A stretch of 64,000 bases of DNA from Desmodesmus armatus (lineage: Eukaryota > Chlorophyta > Chlorophyceae > Sphaeropleales > Scenedesmaceae). The stretch covers positions 62,001 to 126,000 of the forward strand of contig VIIQ02000120.1 in NCBI GenBank assembly GCA_007449985.2, written 5' to 3'. A program made the translations under genes and the position numbers. This document shows, in pieces, positions 11,766-23,139 of the stretch. The stretch's first letter is position 1, and each line of letters opens with the position of its first letter. A model generated the notes under the pieces. That model saw nothing but the letters and a program-made list of their open reading frames with translations, was not told where the DNA came from and made no database searches.

Positions 11766-14700
11766 GCCGACGACCACCTAACCCGGCTACCCACCCCTCG
11801 CCAGACGCCTCACCTAGGGGAGGGCAAACCGCAACTAGGGTGCCAACAACCTGCTAATCCTGGCTACACTTGGACATGCCCTTTTTCCTGACCGGGCCAG
11901 ACATGATGGCATACTCTTTGCCATGTGCAACAGACACAATGCTGACTAGTGGGGCTTGAGCTTGGCTTGTTGCATCGGCCTCTTGGAAAGAATGGCATCG
12001 TGGCCCACATAGTGCCAGCACACTGCGTTCCTCAGGCTCTAATGTGGAAGATGGTGATGTCACGTAGTTGCAGGTGATCGGCGCATACCCCTTGCGTGCT
12101 TGCAAGCGGAGGCTGCTTCGCGTGAGGTAGTTGTGTGCACCTTGTCAGAGGCTGCATGGGTGGGTCGTCCCCTCCTCTTCCTTGCTACCTAGATGATGCA
12201 TGATGCACATGGCATCGGTGCCAGGTCCTATTATGCTGCCACCATTGAGCTTGGAGCCTTGTCACAAGGTCGCGTTACTTGTATGTGCCTTGCGGCGACA
12301 TGTTGCACTCGCTGAGTGGCCCGTGTCCTTTGTGGGGCGTCAGTGAGGGGCAGAGGATTTGGGTGCTTTGCCTTTGCCAAGTGTTACCCGTTGTGATGAG
12401 GACCCTTGGTGTGTTGCGGCTCTTTCTCGGTGTGGACTGTGCTGACTTTCTACAGAGCATTTCTGCCAGATATTATGGACGAGGCTTTAGTCAAGCCATT
12501 GATGTCTGCTATGTGTGTGCTTCTCAGTGCGCAACTTGCCTGCCGCACGCTGTGTTCTGTTATGTGTTGGTCAGTCTGCTGGTTGAGGGGAGAAGTGCTA
12601 CCCTAGTGGTGAAGGTTGTTCTTCCCCTTGTCAGCCGTGCCGCCATGACTCCTGTGCAGCTTGTTTGAGGCCTTGGTTCGTTGGTGTTTGGCAATCCAAA
12701 GAATTCTCGGTCCGGCCTCAGTTTGGTCAGGGTCAGCTTGGCTCGGCCCAGGATGCAGTTTGCTGCATTAAACATCCATCTCTCACCCCATGCATACCAC
12801 GTGAGTGTCATTAACAACACTCATTCTCAATCCCTTTCACCACATGCTATGTTGTTGGTTGCTTGATCGTCTAGTACTACCCTAGAGTAGCATCCTCTGA
12901 AGCTACTGGATTGAATCCGATGTCTTGCTGCTCAGCAGCCCTTCACGCCTCACCCATGCACCTACAAGCAGCCGTTCACGCCTCACCCATGGGCCTGCTG
13001 ATCTTGACCATGTGGGACAAAACCGGTGTTTGCAGAGCATGTCATTTTTGCAGAACATGTCATTTTTGTAGAGCATGTCATGTATATGGCATGCAAGGCG
13101 AAGCTCTTGCTAGTGGTATGCTTGCGTTTTTTTCTAGTTGGGCTGCGCGGCTGGTCTATGGGCAACGTTCGTGCTGCTTGCAAGCAGCTTGGTTGTAGGT
13201 TCACCCGTTGAGGCTCACATGTCGGTCTGGTTTGATGCCACCCCACACTGAACGCATGGCTTATTCTGATGTCTGATGGCAGAGTTGCGCACTTGTTACA
13301 CTCCCTTCAGATCTTGGCCTTTCATATGCCAGCACGATGTACCGCTTAGAGCCTCCATGGTTTGTGACTCATCAAGGATTGTGGCAAGTTTTTCACCCTT
13401 CCCACCAGCCTGAAGCTAATGGGCAAGCCACAAATGTGGTCTACGGCATACATGCATGTGTCGCTGTTTGGGGGCTGACACCTGTGACCGTGGGTGGACA
13501 GCCTTACAGCGAGTGATGGGTAGACTGCGAGTGGCAGGGCTGTGCACCAGCAGCGCATGCCCTTCTGATAGACTACTGCACACACGGCACCTGCTCAGGA
13601 GCCCACCTTGGGGTTCGGCGGAGCAGTGCCCTTGCATGCCAGGCTTTACCTGGCCCTGTGGAGGATTGTGGCATTTCCAGCATTTGCTCAGGAGCCCAAC
13701 CTGGGGTTCTGCTGAGCAGTTGCAATTGCATAGTAGGACCAGGCAGTACACCACTTGTGCCAGCCTGGCACTGTTGTGTTGATGTACGGCAGGATGTCCT
13801 ATGCTGCTGCCTAGTATGGAAATGGACTAGTACTTGGCTATGGTGGCAGTATTTATGCATAGGCAGACCCTGCGGTTGCTGCACCAGCAGAAGTTGTAAA
13901 GTACCTGCGGTGGAGGGTATGGCTGCATTGCAGTGGACCTTGTGGACTTGATTGTATGGTGCTGCATGCATGTTTAGCGTTGTTGTTTGATTATGTTGTG
14001 TTGGTATGCCCATGTCGCAGGCCCATATGTGACTTGTGGCGACGTGGCTCTAGAAAGTTCGAGGACAGCAGTACTGCTACTAGTTGTTTGCGTTCTCGGT
14101 GCAGTGGTTTGCCTCGTACGGTGGTGATGGTCAAGGGGCGAGGCTTTCAAAGCTCAGAGCCTGATGTGCTACATGCAATCACCCTCCGTGTTCAGTATCA
14201 TCTAGCATCACTTCCATGATCAGCGTCCATAGTGCCATCACAAGTCATAACACAGCACAGCACACAGCAGTACCAGCTGCCAGACTAGTTCCCAGGCTGG
14301 TTGCTGGGCGGTTCCTGCACAAGGTACTAGCCTGGTTCCTTCTATATACACCTTAGGAAGCACCCTAGCCCAGGATCCTGGCTCCTAGGGCTGGGAAAGG
14401 CAGCAAATGTCCAGGAACTAGCCAAGTTTCAGCCATTCCCAGGCTAAGAAAGGAAGCAGTGTGTTGGTAGGGATGCATGCAATCAGGCATGGCAACAAAT
14501 ACTAGCTTGATACCCACACAACACTCCCGTCAATGCTGTGTCTGTAGCCTGCTGCAATGCTTGGCTTGATTTGAGCTGCACCCATACCAGCAGCCCTTTC
14601 AACGCAACAGTGCCACCCCTACTCCCCAGCCACTCAGGATTTGTGAGCATCGTCTGTGCAGCTAGCCACTGCTAGCCACCAAGGGTGAATTCAAGGACGA

Positions 14701-15526
14701 ACAAGCCCTGCTGGCCACATGCCCCAGAACGCGGTTATCAGTGACAAGGGCACAGCCACCGCCACCAAACCTGCCCCTCACTTCACTCATCCACTTGAGA
14801 CCACCGCCTTGCATGTGCATGCAGACACTGGCTTGATTGGTGATGCCCTGCCTGCCCACGCCTTCAACCATATTTGTGCATTGTATCGAGAAGATAGATG
14901 TGGAAGGGCTTCACATCTGCACAATGAGCCTGACTTGTAGCAGCGAAGCCGAGCGGGCGATGTGAATGTGGTATCGTCTGATGACACTTTCTCTTGCATA
15001 AGAGATGTGTAAGTTGTACACCTCATAGCAATGCACATAGCAGCTACCAGCAAGCAAGCGACGAGCCCAACCCAATAGTACACTGAATCTCGCTTGCACA
15101 GGCAACACCACACAATGGGACTCACATAACGGGTACATCAACACAGTGTGACTCGCACCATGCCGGTGCAGTGAAACAGCTATCGGGTGGTTGCACCCCG
15201 CCCAATCCCACCCCCGCTGATAGCACGGCGCCCGTTCCAGCATGACAGCATGGTGCTCTGCAAAACACGCCCCCATCACTTGGCTAAGGGCGACGTTGAC
15301 TAAACACACATGCAGTGCAGCAGAGAAGTGCTGTATGGGGTTAGGATGACATGCGCAGGCACGCCGTGCAAGCGAACGGTCCTCCTCCGTTCCTATCAAA
15401 GTGTTGCTAATGCACAGCAAACCACTCACAAACATCCACAGGTGCAACACACGCTCCACTTATGGCCATATGGCATGCATGCTGCAGCCACACTGGACCA
15501 GCCCCAGCCAGTCACGACAGTGAATT
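11766..15526. other. Intergenic region without a recognised gene
   Basis: No ORF here has a recognisable domain or plausible exon structure. It should include the 3' UTR of the Cys-rich gene; no TGTAA was found near its stop. Small local repeats are visible: AGCATGTCATTTTTG-like units of about 18 bp three times at 13035-13085, and two copies of GCTCAGGAGCCCA about 105 bp apart at 13588 and 13690, each followed by a GGGGTTCxGCxGAGCAGT block. Confidence 0.45.
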
Positions 15527-15531
15527 TTACA
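15527..15531 (-). promoter_or_regulatory. TGTAA poly(A) signal
   Basis: TGTAA on the minus strand lies 74 bases beyond the stop codon of the F-box gene at 15605. TGTAA is the usual polyadenylation signal in Chlamydomonas and its relatives. Confidence 0.55.
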
Positions 15532-15604
15532 TGACTTCACCTTCACCCGCCCCTCCCCCAAACAGGCGATACATTCGCTGCCTGTGTGGCACCTATGCCC
15601 ATGC

Positions 15605-17864
15605 TTACGGCAGCTGGCGCTGCAGCAGCTGCTGCAGCACACCCTCCAAGCTAGCAATGCGCGCACTCTGCTGCGCTGCAAGCTGCTGCTGGGCCAACAG
15701 CTGCTGCTGTTGGGTGGCAATCAGCTGCTGCTGTGCCACTATGTGTTGCTGCTGCTGTGTGACAACCGCGTGAAGCTCAGCCACCTGCTGTGCTGCTGCT
15801 GCTTTGTGCTCTGTCAGCACCTGCAGAGCCAGGGTGTGCAGGGCTGTAAGCTTCCCCAGCTCGCTGTCAGAATCACAATTGGTATCTGCAGCTGGGTCGG
15901 CTTCTTCAATGCAATGCTGCAGCAGCTTCAGCCACACATCAGGGACAGAGCCAGCCTGTAGCCACAAGGTGAAAAGCAAGCAGGAGAGGGGATCAGGAAG
16001 GTCAGCAACACAGCGGATGTATAAGGAAGGGCGTGCATAGGCAGCTGCACAGTCTTCAACATAGCCCGTAGGCAACATGTGATAACAGCAAATGGTGAGG
16101 AGGTCGCGGCAAAGCAAACCCCTCCTCCCCACCGTGCGTCCCCGGGTGTGACAGCATGCAGAGTGTATGTGAGGGTCCCTGCAGCAGCTGTTGTCTTGTG
16201 CCTTCAAGGCTAGACACACCAACATGGTCATCGAATGGACATACATAATGCATTTCAGTACAAGTACGGCAGTGTCTGACTTGCCTGGTTGTCATCATGT
16301 AAAGACCCCCCTCTCACCACCACTACACACACAGACACACATTGTCTTTTACACACTCTCCCCTCCACCTTCTGCCCGCCACAATTCCCTAACTCACATG
16401 TGTGGAGTCTAGCTCGAGGTTGTAGTCAGAGTAGCCGCCAGCCCAGAAGGCTGTGAGTGCTGTGAGGCTGGTGAGAGGCCGCAGGGCCCTGGCTATCTCC
16501 TCCTCATGTCCCAGGTTGTAGTCTTGAAAGAACCGAAGGTATCGCAGCTGTGTGACAGCTGCCAGGCCCCTCAGGGACTCCTCAATATCAGCAAATTCCT
16601 CAGGGAAGCAGTACACCACATGCAAGTGGGTCAAGGCCGTGAGCTTGTGCAGCTCAGACACATGCGGCCCATGCTGCATGCCTATGGGCCCAAGCTCACA
16701 CAGGTTGGGGCAGCAGCTGACCAGGGAAGACACATCTGCTGCACCCCATGCAGAGGGTTGGAACACTTCTGGAAACCCGGTATCAGTTTCACTGCGCAAG
16801 CTAGTGAGGTGGGGCAGCTTGCGACCGGCAGGAAACACATACCGCCATACACATTTGAGGCGAGCAACATCAATATCCAGACACACCAGGTGACTGCTGG
16901 CCGTAAGTGCTGAGTATGCAGGACCCGGAGGGGGCCAGTGCAGCTGATCAAGCAGGTCTATCTGCAGCTCAGTTAAGTGCTGCAGCCGAGCAATGCAAGA
17001 CAGAAATGAGCCAGGCCCGTCAACGGGCCCCTCCACCAAACAACCGTGATACGATAGTGTCAAATGCCGCAAGCCTGTCGGGGCTACTGACAGTATCTCT
17101 GCCTCTACTCGTGCTGATAAAACAAGGTGTGTGAGGGATCCAGGGAGGGTGAAGCCAGGCACGCTGTTGGGGCCAACTGTAATGCCATCAGCGGCAAACA
17201 GATTGAGCTCCTTCAAACTGGTGAGGGCAGCCACTTGCAGCAGGCTCTCAAGCGACAGGCTCTCCACATGCAAGTGTGTCAGGTGCTTGAAAGCAGGCAG
17301 CCTGCCACACAATAGAGTAGCCGGCTTTTGGAAACCCGGCTGTTTCAAATGCAAATGCTGTAAGCCCACCAAGGTGGACAAATTGTCAACTATTGCACTA
17401 CCAGCCCTTGGACCATCGATGATGTTGCACCTAGCTTCTAGCTTCGTCAGCTTGGTACAGCCCTGGATCACACCTGGGGCACCGTCTGTTGCTTGATCCA
17501 GCTGCACGCTTCCCTCATATCCATCAAGCACCAGCTCCAGCAGGTTGGGGCAGGGTAGATCGTGCAGTGGGTTGCGGAAACGTCGCATCTGCAGGGATGT
17601 GAGGTGCTGTCCATAGGGCACCAACCACTCCAATGCCGACTGCATCAATTCAGGGGAGTCGACAACAACCTTGTTGCGTGGAGACACCTCATCAACCTCC
17701 CAACGGGCTACGCTCATGCATAGCACAAGCTCCTGCGTTGCTGCCACTGCTGCTGCTTGCATCCTTCTGTTTGCCAAGCAGCAGCTGCCCAGACGGTCCT
17801 GAAGGGGTACGTGTTGCATCACAAGCTTGAGTACCTCATCTGGCAATGCGCACAGACGGGACAT
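15605..17864 (-). CDS. F-box/LRR protein with Gln-rich coiled-coil exon (copy 1)
   Basis: Exon 1 is 17864-16398 (489 codons) and exon 2 is 15955-15605 (116 codons plus stop). The intron starts GTGAGT, ends CTACAG, and phase 0 is kept. The protein is about 605 residues. Residues 3-30 are an F-box (LCALPDEVLKLVMQHVPLQD), expected to bind SKP1. Residues ~60-470 are irregular leucine-rich repeats (LTHLHVESLSLESLL, LTSLRSE) that should recognise the target. Exon 2 begins AGSVPDVWLKLLQHC and becomes a Gln-rich coiled coil (QQQQHIVAQQQLIATQQQQ), probably for self-association. The frame is intact, making this the best-preserved copy. A TGTAA signal follows at 15527. The substrate is unknown. Confidence 0.85.
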
Positions 17865-19568
17865 GGTGCCAGTGCGAAAGGTGATCGGTGATCAGACAAG
17901 ATCAGGTCAGGAATCTTTGACACTTTGACTGTTCGCAATTTGGCGCTGCTAAGTGTCCGTACCTTAGTAGTGAGTAAGGCTTGCTACAGCCTGCAGGTTG
18001 AAATTCATCAGCTGCAGCTGCACAGTTGCAGCTGAACATGTATCTCTGAGATACACGTGCTGGTGTTGAGCGAGTGAAGGGAAGCATTTTGAAATGGGTC
18101 TGTCAGCGCATGTTGGAGCTTGGCAGACGTGGCCCTTCCATTGCGCCAGCCTGGCGCCGCCATGCCTACACTGGGTTTTTCTGCTGCCACATGTGCACTC
18201 CTGCCATCCATGCAAATCCGATTTGCAGCGTGCAGAAGAGGGGTGGGCCGGATTGTTTCCATAAGAAGAAAGCCGATTCCGCTGAGCAGACAATGGCAGT
18301 TAGACCCATAGGCCTAGCCCCAGCACACATGCCCCAATGCCCAGGCACCGACACAATTGGCGCACGCATCACGTGTTACGTCGTTGGCATAGTAAGTGCA
18401 TGCATGACACAAAACGGTAAAACACAACAAACCTGCATGCCCCCAACGCAGGGCCAAGTGACCAATCACAGCCCTCAGCTGGGGCAGAAAGTTGAGACTG
18501 TACATCGGTGCATAAGCAGACTTGTCGGAATCAAACTCCCATGCAGACTCTCAAGCCATGTTGGTCTTGCAGTGCACACAAGCTTCATGTTTCCACCACC
18601 ACACAACACATGTGCTGTAATTGTACATCCGTGCATAAGGGGACTCAAGGAAGCATGCATGATGAAAGGGCATCTTGCAGCCGACAACGAATGCACCGGA
18701 CAACACATAACCAGACGCATCACAAAATTGTGCTTCATGCAAAAAAAGGCTACCACGACGGATCAGCAGGTGTGAGGCAAACTTAGCCTCCTTGCATCTG
18801 CTGCTGAACTGTACATGGTGGTATGACGAGCCGCAAGGACAGCCAAGTAGCCCACACCAGGGGAGCTTCCTGCGTCCCTTTGCACAAATAAGGCGATGCA
18901 AGTGTTTTCAGCCCCATCCACCACATCAGATGAACACAAAGACACTGCATCACCCCTTGCATGCCCACATATGGGCCTTATGGCAGAACGTTCTGCCCCA
19001 CAATCTGTTGCACCTGCACAAACAAACAGTCACCGTCCGTAACATACGCAACTTGAAACACAACAACAAACAACAAGAGCACACACCTCCTTGTGTACTT
19101 GCCATAGTAACATCCACTGCGCTTGTAGGAACGCTGTTCACATGCCTGTTGCTGCGGCGTAACACCATTACTTAGTAAGCTTACCCAACAGCAACCGACT
19201 TGGTACAGAAGAAAACATGCGCATCAGCGTTCCTGCAGCACAAAGTATGTCACTCTCAATGACCCAAACATCAAAGGTCCATACATGCCATTCGGCACGC
19301 AGCACTGCGCTGCAAGACACCGACACCACACAAGCGCACTGGCAAAAGGAGGGCGAGCAACCAAAGAACCACTACCAGCACACTCTCCACACAAACTGCG
19401 GCGCTAAAAGACTTCGCGGCACGCCTACCGTCAATCACAGCATGGTGTATGCACACTGCCTCTGACAGCCTGGCCTGATGCACAAGGCACGCACACACAG
19501 CACCACAGCCTTGCAGGACTATGTGTCATGCACTTAGCGACATGATCGCGCAACTGCAGTATGGTTGT
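17865..19568. other. Intergenic region between F-box copies 1 and 2
   Basis: No gene is seen. The part next to 17864 should hold the promoter of copy 1. Two short direct repeats TGTACATCxGTGCATAAG occur at about 18498 and 18625. The small ORFs present have no recognisable similarity. Confidence 0.4.
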
Positions 19569-20009
19569 CAATGCACCCGGTCCGGCCATATCTGCTGCAG
19601 CTCTATGCACAGCTGCTGCAATCGACCCCACCTACGACACCTGGATCACAAATTGACCCGATGCAAGAGGTCCAGCACAGTACATGCGAAAGTACGAGTG
19701 TGCAGTCAATGCAACCAGTCCAGCAGCATCTTCTGCAGCTCTGCGCGCAGGTTGCTGAAACCAGTGCCCCTACCCCAGCTATCACACCTGGTCGCACATT
19801 GACCCCATGCATGAGGTCCAGCACAGAACCTGCAAGACTGTGCATATGCATCTGTGGATGCAACCAGGTCAGATATTGGCCCCATGCATGAGGTCCAGCA
19901 CAATACCTGCATGAGTAAGCGTGTGCAGTTGTACATGCAACCGGGTCAGACATTGGCCCCATGCATAAGGTCCAGCACACAACACATGCATGAGTAAGCG
20001 TGTGCAGTG
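19569..20009. repeat. Degenerate tandem repeats just past the stop of F-box copy 2
   Basis: About five diverged units of 75-80 bp with a CATGCATGAGGTCCAGCAC core lie directly downstream (to the left) of the stop codon at 20010. Two of them, near 19577 and 19722, also contain a mutated copy of the last ~40 bp of the terminal exon (CAGCAGCATCTTCTGCAGCT against CAGCCGCATCTGCTGCAGCT at 20028). A related unit lies at 22985-23060 behind F-box copy 3. Confidence 0.7.
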
Positions 20010-21951
20010 TCAATGTAGCCCGTCCAGCCGCATCTGCTGCAGCTCTGCGCGCAGCTCCTGCAGCTCACCATGCATGCCAGCTGCTAGCTCCGCAACACCG
20101 TGCTGCTGTGCTGACAGGCGATCCTGCAAGCCAGTGATCTGGTGCTGCTGGGCGGACACCTGCTGCCGTAGCTCAGCTGTCAGGGCCCGCTGCTCAGCCA
20201 GTTGATGCGCAAGGCTGCGCAGGGCTGTTGGCTGGCAGTTGGGGTCTGCAGCACAGCGCTCCAGGAGCTGCAACCACACAGCAATACCGTCCTCCTCCTG
20301 CAGCACATGAAGACATAGGAGGGGGCGTCACAAAAACGGCTTTGAGCAGGTTTTGGGCATCCACAACCGTTGCATGTCATATTTGGCGGCACTCAATACC
20401 AAGTGAGCTTAGTGTCAGCTTCTGGGAAACATCCTGTGTGTGGGTGTGTTATGTGGGGTGTCAAGCTTAGCCTGAACCATGTGAAAGTGACGTGACAGTA
20501 ACAGTGATGGCTTGACTCACCTGCAACAGTTTCACTTTGTTGTAGCGCCGCTGCACCTCTGGCACCTCATCGGAGCAGAAGCTTACACGAAGACACGTCA
20601 GGGCCGTGAGGCTCGTGAGGGGCAAGAAGGAAGCCAGTCGCATACGGTGGTCCATCATCTCAATGTCAAGGCTTTTCAGCTGTGTGACAGCTGCCAGGCC
20701 TTTCAGAGACCCCTCCACAGCTTCCATGTCAGGCACATCATAGTACATGCCCAAGTGATTCAAACTAGTGAGCTTGCGCAGCTCAGACACATGCGACCCA
20801 TGTTGCAGGGTGATGTCCTCCACCTTGAGCAGGTTAGGGCAGCAGGCGATTAGGCGAGGCACGTCTGCTGCACCCCAGGGGCACGGCACAGTTTCTTCCG
20901 ACGGGTACATGAATCCCAATTTTGTGAGGTGCAGCAACTTGCACGTGTTAGGGAACACATGCGGCCAGACCCCTGCCAGCATAGAATCGTGAGGCAAGAC
21001 AAGTGACACCAAGCTGCTGCTTGCCGTGAGAGCCGAGTACGCAGGGCTTGCAGGAGGCCATTCAGTCACAAGCAGTACAAGTTCAGTCAAGTGCTGAAGC
21101 CGCGCCATGTAGGATAACATGGACTCTGGCCCATCAGTGGGACCCTCAACCCAACAATGGATGCCCAAATTCTTCAACCCTGCTGGGACCAGTGACAGAA
21201 GTCCAACCTCAGCCTCAGAGTGCACCTCAAGTTTTGACAGAGATGCAGGGAGCACAAGCCCAGGCACACTGCTAGGGCCAACTGAAGGGTCGTTTAAGTG
21301 ATCCATTGCACGCAAGTGCAGTACCTGCAGGTTGGTGAGGCCACCCAGTTGCGCAAGGTTCTCCCTGGAAAGTCGTTCAACCCTTAGATAGGTGAGCTGT
21401 GTCAAGGCAGGCAGTGTTGCTCGACATAAGCCTTCCACAGTGCCGCGTGCCGCAAACCGACGTGCAGGCCTCACTACCAAGTGTTGCAGATGCACCAGTT
21501 TCGACAGGCCATCAACCACACCGGCAGATGGGGCAGTCACGTCGCAATCCTGTAGCTCCAAGCGAGTTAGCTTGCAGCTGGCCTGAACCACACCTTGCTG
21601 GCTTCCTGCTGCTGACCCCAGCTGCACATCGCAGTTAGACAGCTGCAGATCCAGCAGGTTGGCGCAAGGCAGTGGCTGCTGCAGTGGCTTGGGGAAGTTG
21701 CTGAGGCTCAGGCGAGTCAGGTAATGACCGTAGTATTGCAGCCACATCAAGGCACAGTCTTGATACTCATCTTGGACTTCAGCCGGCACGTTTTGCCAGT
21801 CTCCAAGCACCAGCTCCTCAACTGCTACTGCTGCTGCATGCATCCTTCTGTTCACCAAGCAGCAGCTGGTCAGCCTGTCTTTGACGGGTAAATGCAGCAT
21901 CACGAGCTTCAGCACCTCATCAGGCAGGGACGAGACGAGATCAGCCATCAC
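20010..21951 (-). CDS. F-box/LRR protein with coiled-coil exon (copy 2)
   Basis: Exon 1 is 21951-20521 (477 codons) and exon 2 is 20297-20010 (95 codons plus stop). The intron has GTGAGT and CTGCAG borders and phase 0. The protein is about 572 residues. It starts MMADLVSSLPDEVLKLVMLH, so the F-box may begin at either Met. LRRs follow (LTELVLLVTEWPP, LTSLTALTCLRV). Exon 2 opens EEDGIAVWLQLLERCAADPN and forms a Gln/Leu-rich coiled coil (LRQQVSAQQHQITGLQDRLS). The VWLxLLxxC motif at the start of exon 2 is shared with copy 1, so the coiled-coil exon is an ancestral part of the family. No lesion is visible. Likely an SCF substrate receptor of unknown target. Confidence 0.85.
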
Positions 21952-22264
21952 ACGTGCACTGACGGAAAGCAGCAGTACTGCTGCTGCTGTAGCTGTAGGG
22001 TTTGATTATACTGATGAGACGGAAATAGCAATGGACCGTTCTCCCGAATCAAGATGTTTTGCAAGGTCCAGCGACTGAAGACGACAGGGCGGTATTGAAA
22101 CTCAGATCGTGTTGTGTCACTGGCAGTGACTCGCCCAAATCTCGCAAGTACGCTGACATCCCGACGCCTTCGCCTAAAGTAAAGAATTATTTCCTGCACT
22201 CGACTGTCCCTGTTCCTTAGAGAGAACCCCTGTACAGCAGTTCCGGTACAAAGGCCCTTAGGGC

Positions 22265-22284
22265 ACCCTGCATATATGCAGGGT
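22265..22284. repeat. 20-bp perfect palindrome
   Basis: ACCCTGCATATATGCAGGGT is identical to its reverse complement. A second hairpin-capable stretch, AGTGCTCTTTGCAGAGCACT, follows at about 22300. The pair lies in the spacer between F-box copies 2 and 3. Confidence 0.75.
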
Positions 22285-22298
22285 AGTATTTACTACCA

Positions 22299-22335
22299 GT
22301 GCTCTTTGCAGAGCACTGCTCCCAACGCAAACCAA
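22299..22335 (+). pseudogene. Relic copy of the RHL1 5' end
   Basis: GCTCTTTGCAGAGCACTGCT then CCCAACGCAAACCA aligns with GCTCATTGCAGAGCATGGCT then CCCAAGGCAAAGCA at 25421-25455, where the ATG of RHL1 lies. The start codon is lost here. The spacing to the neighbouring F-box ATG is similar at both sites (about 360 and 415 bp), so the F-box duplication appears to have carried the head of RHL1 along. Confidence 0.55.
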
Positions 22336-23139
22336 ACTCCCAGGGCCTTACACCATCTACACCCCACAGATGCATGCGAGCGTCCACCATCATTATCACG
22401 CCATCTCTCAAAGCCTGGCAAGTACCATCAGCCAGCTGAGCGGCAGCCGAGTGTGACATGCCCGAGAAACAACCCTCAGTTGCGTTGATGCCGAAGTGTG
22501 CCAGCAGCATGGCTGACACTGCTGACCGGCAGATGTGTTCAACACATGTTGGCATGATACCCTGACCAGCATTGTATGCATATACAACCAACTCCATACA
22601 ATTACAAATACAAAGTACACCAGCCAAACACAGCCGTGGTCTCTGCCAGAGACTCTCTGGCACCCATTGCAACCATGGCACCATGCACCCGCTGCCAACA
22701 CCAGCACATGCACACTGCAGCACCGCATGTGCCTAAAACAGTCAAACTACGATGTAGTGGCCCCAGCAAGCGCCTCGACAGGACGCCCTGTGGTGTTGCA
22801 TCACGGCTCGAGCCCCTAACCAAGCTGACAACACACGTTGGTCACAAAGAATATAGCACCGCATACGGCACGCTGCACATCACGCGCTGTGCAGGCTGCC
22901 AGTAGAAGGCAACTGAGGCCTGCGCAACCTCAAGGCACTATATGTCATAACATGCACCCAAAATGCAGCTGCACAACTGGGTCAGTAATCAACCTTATGC
23001 ATGAGGTCCAGCACAGCACCTGCAGGATTGTGCGAGTGCAGCTTTCAACGCAGCCGGCGCTGCCGCAGCTGTTGCAACTCTGCGCGCAACCCCTGTTGCT
23101 GACCCTACAGGCCCGACCCTTGCTCCGCACTTCATGCTG
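22336..23139. other. Spacer between F-box copies 2 and 3
   Basis: No gene is seen. It holds the decayed continuation of the copy-3 coiled-coil exon next to 23139 and one GCATGAGGTCCAGCAC unit near 23005 of the type found behind copy 2. Confidence 0.4.

Noticed and set aside
12279..12668. 129-codon plus-strand ORF
   Set aside because: No recognisable family and no neighbouring exon that would extend it.
14911..15459. 182-codon minus-strand ORF
   Set aside because: No domain, no splice partners, and it runs over the 3' flank of F-box copy 1.
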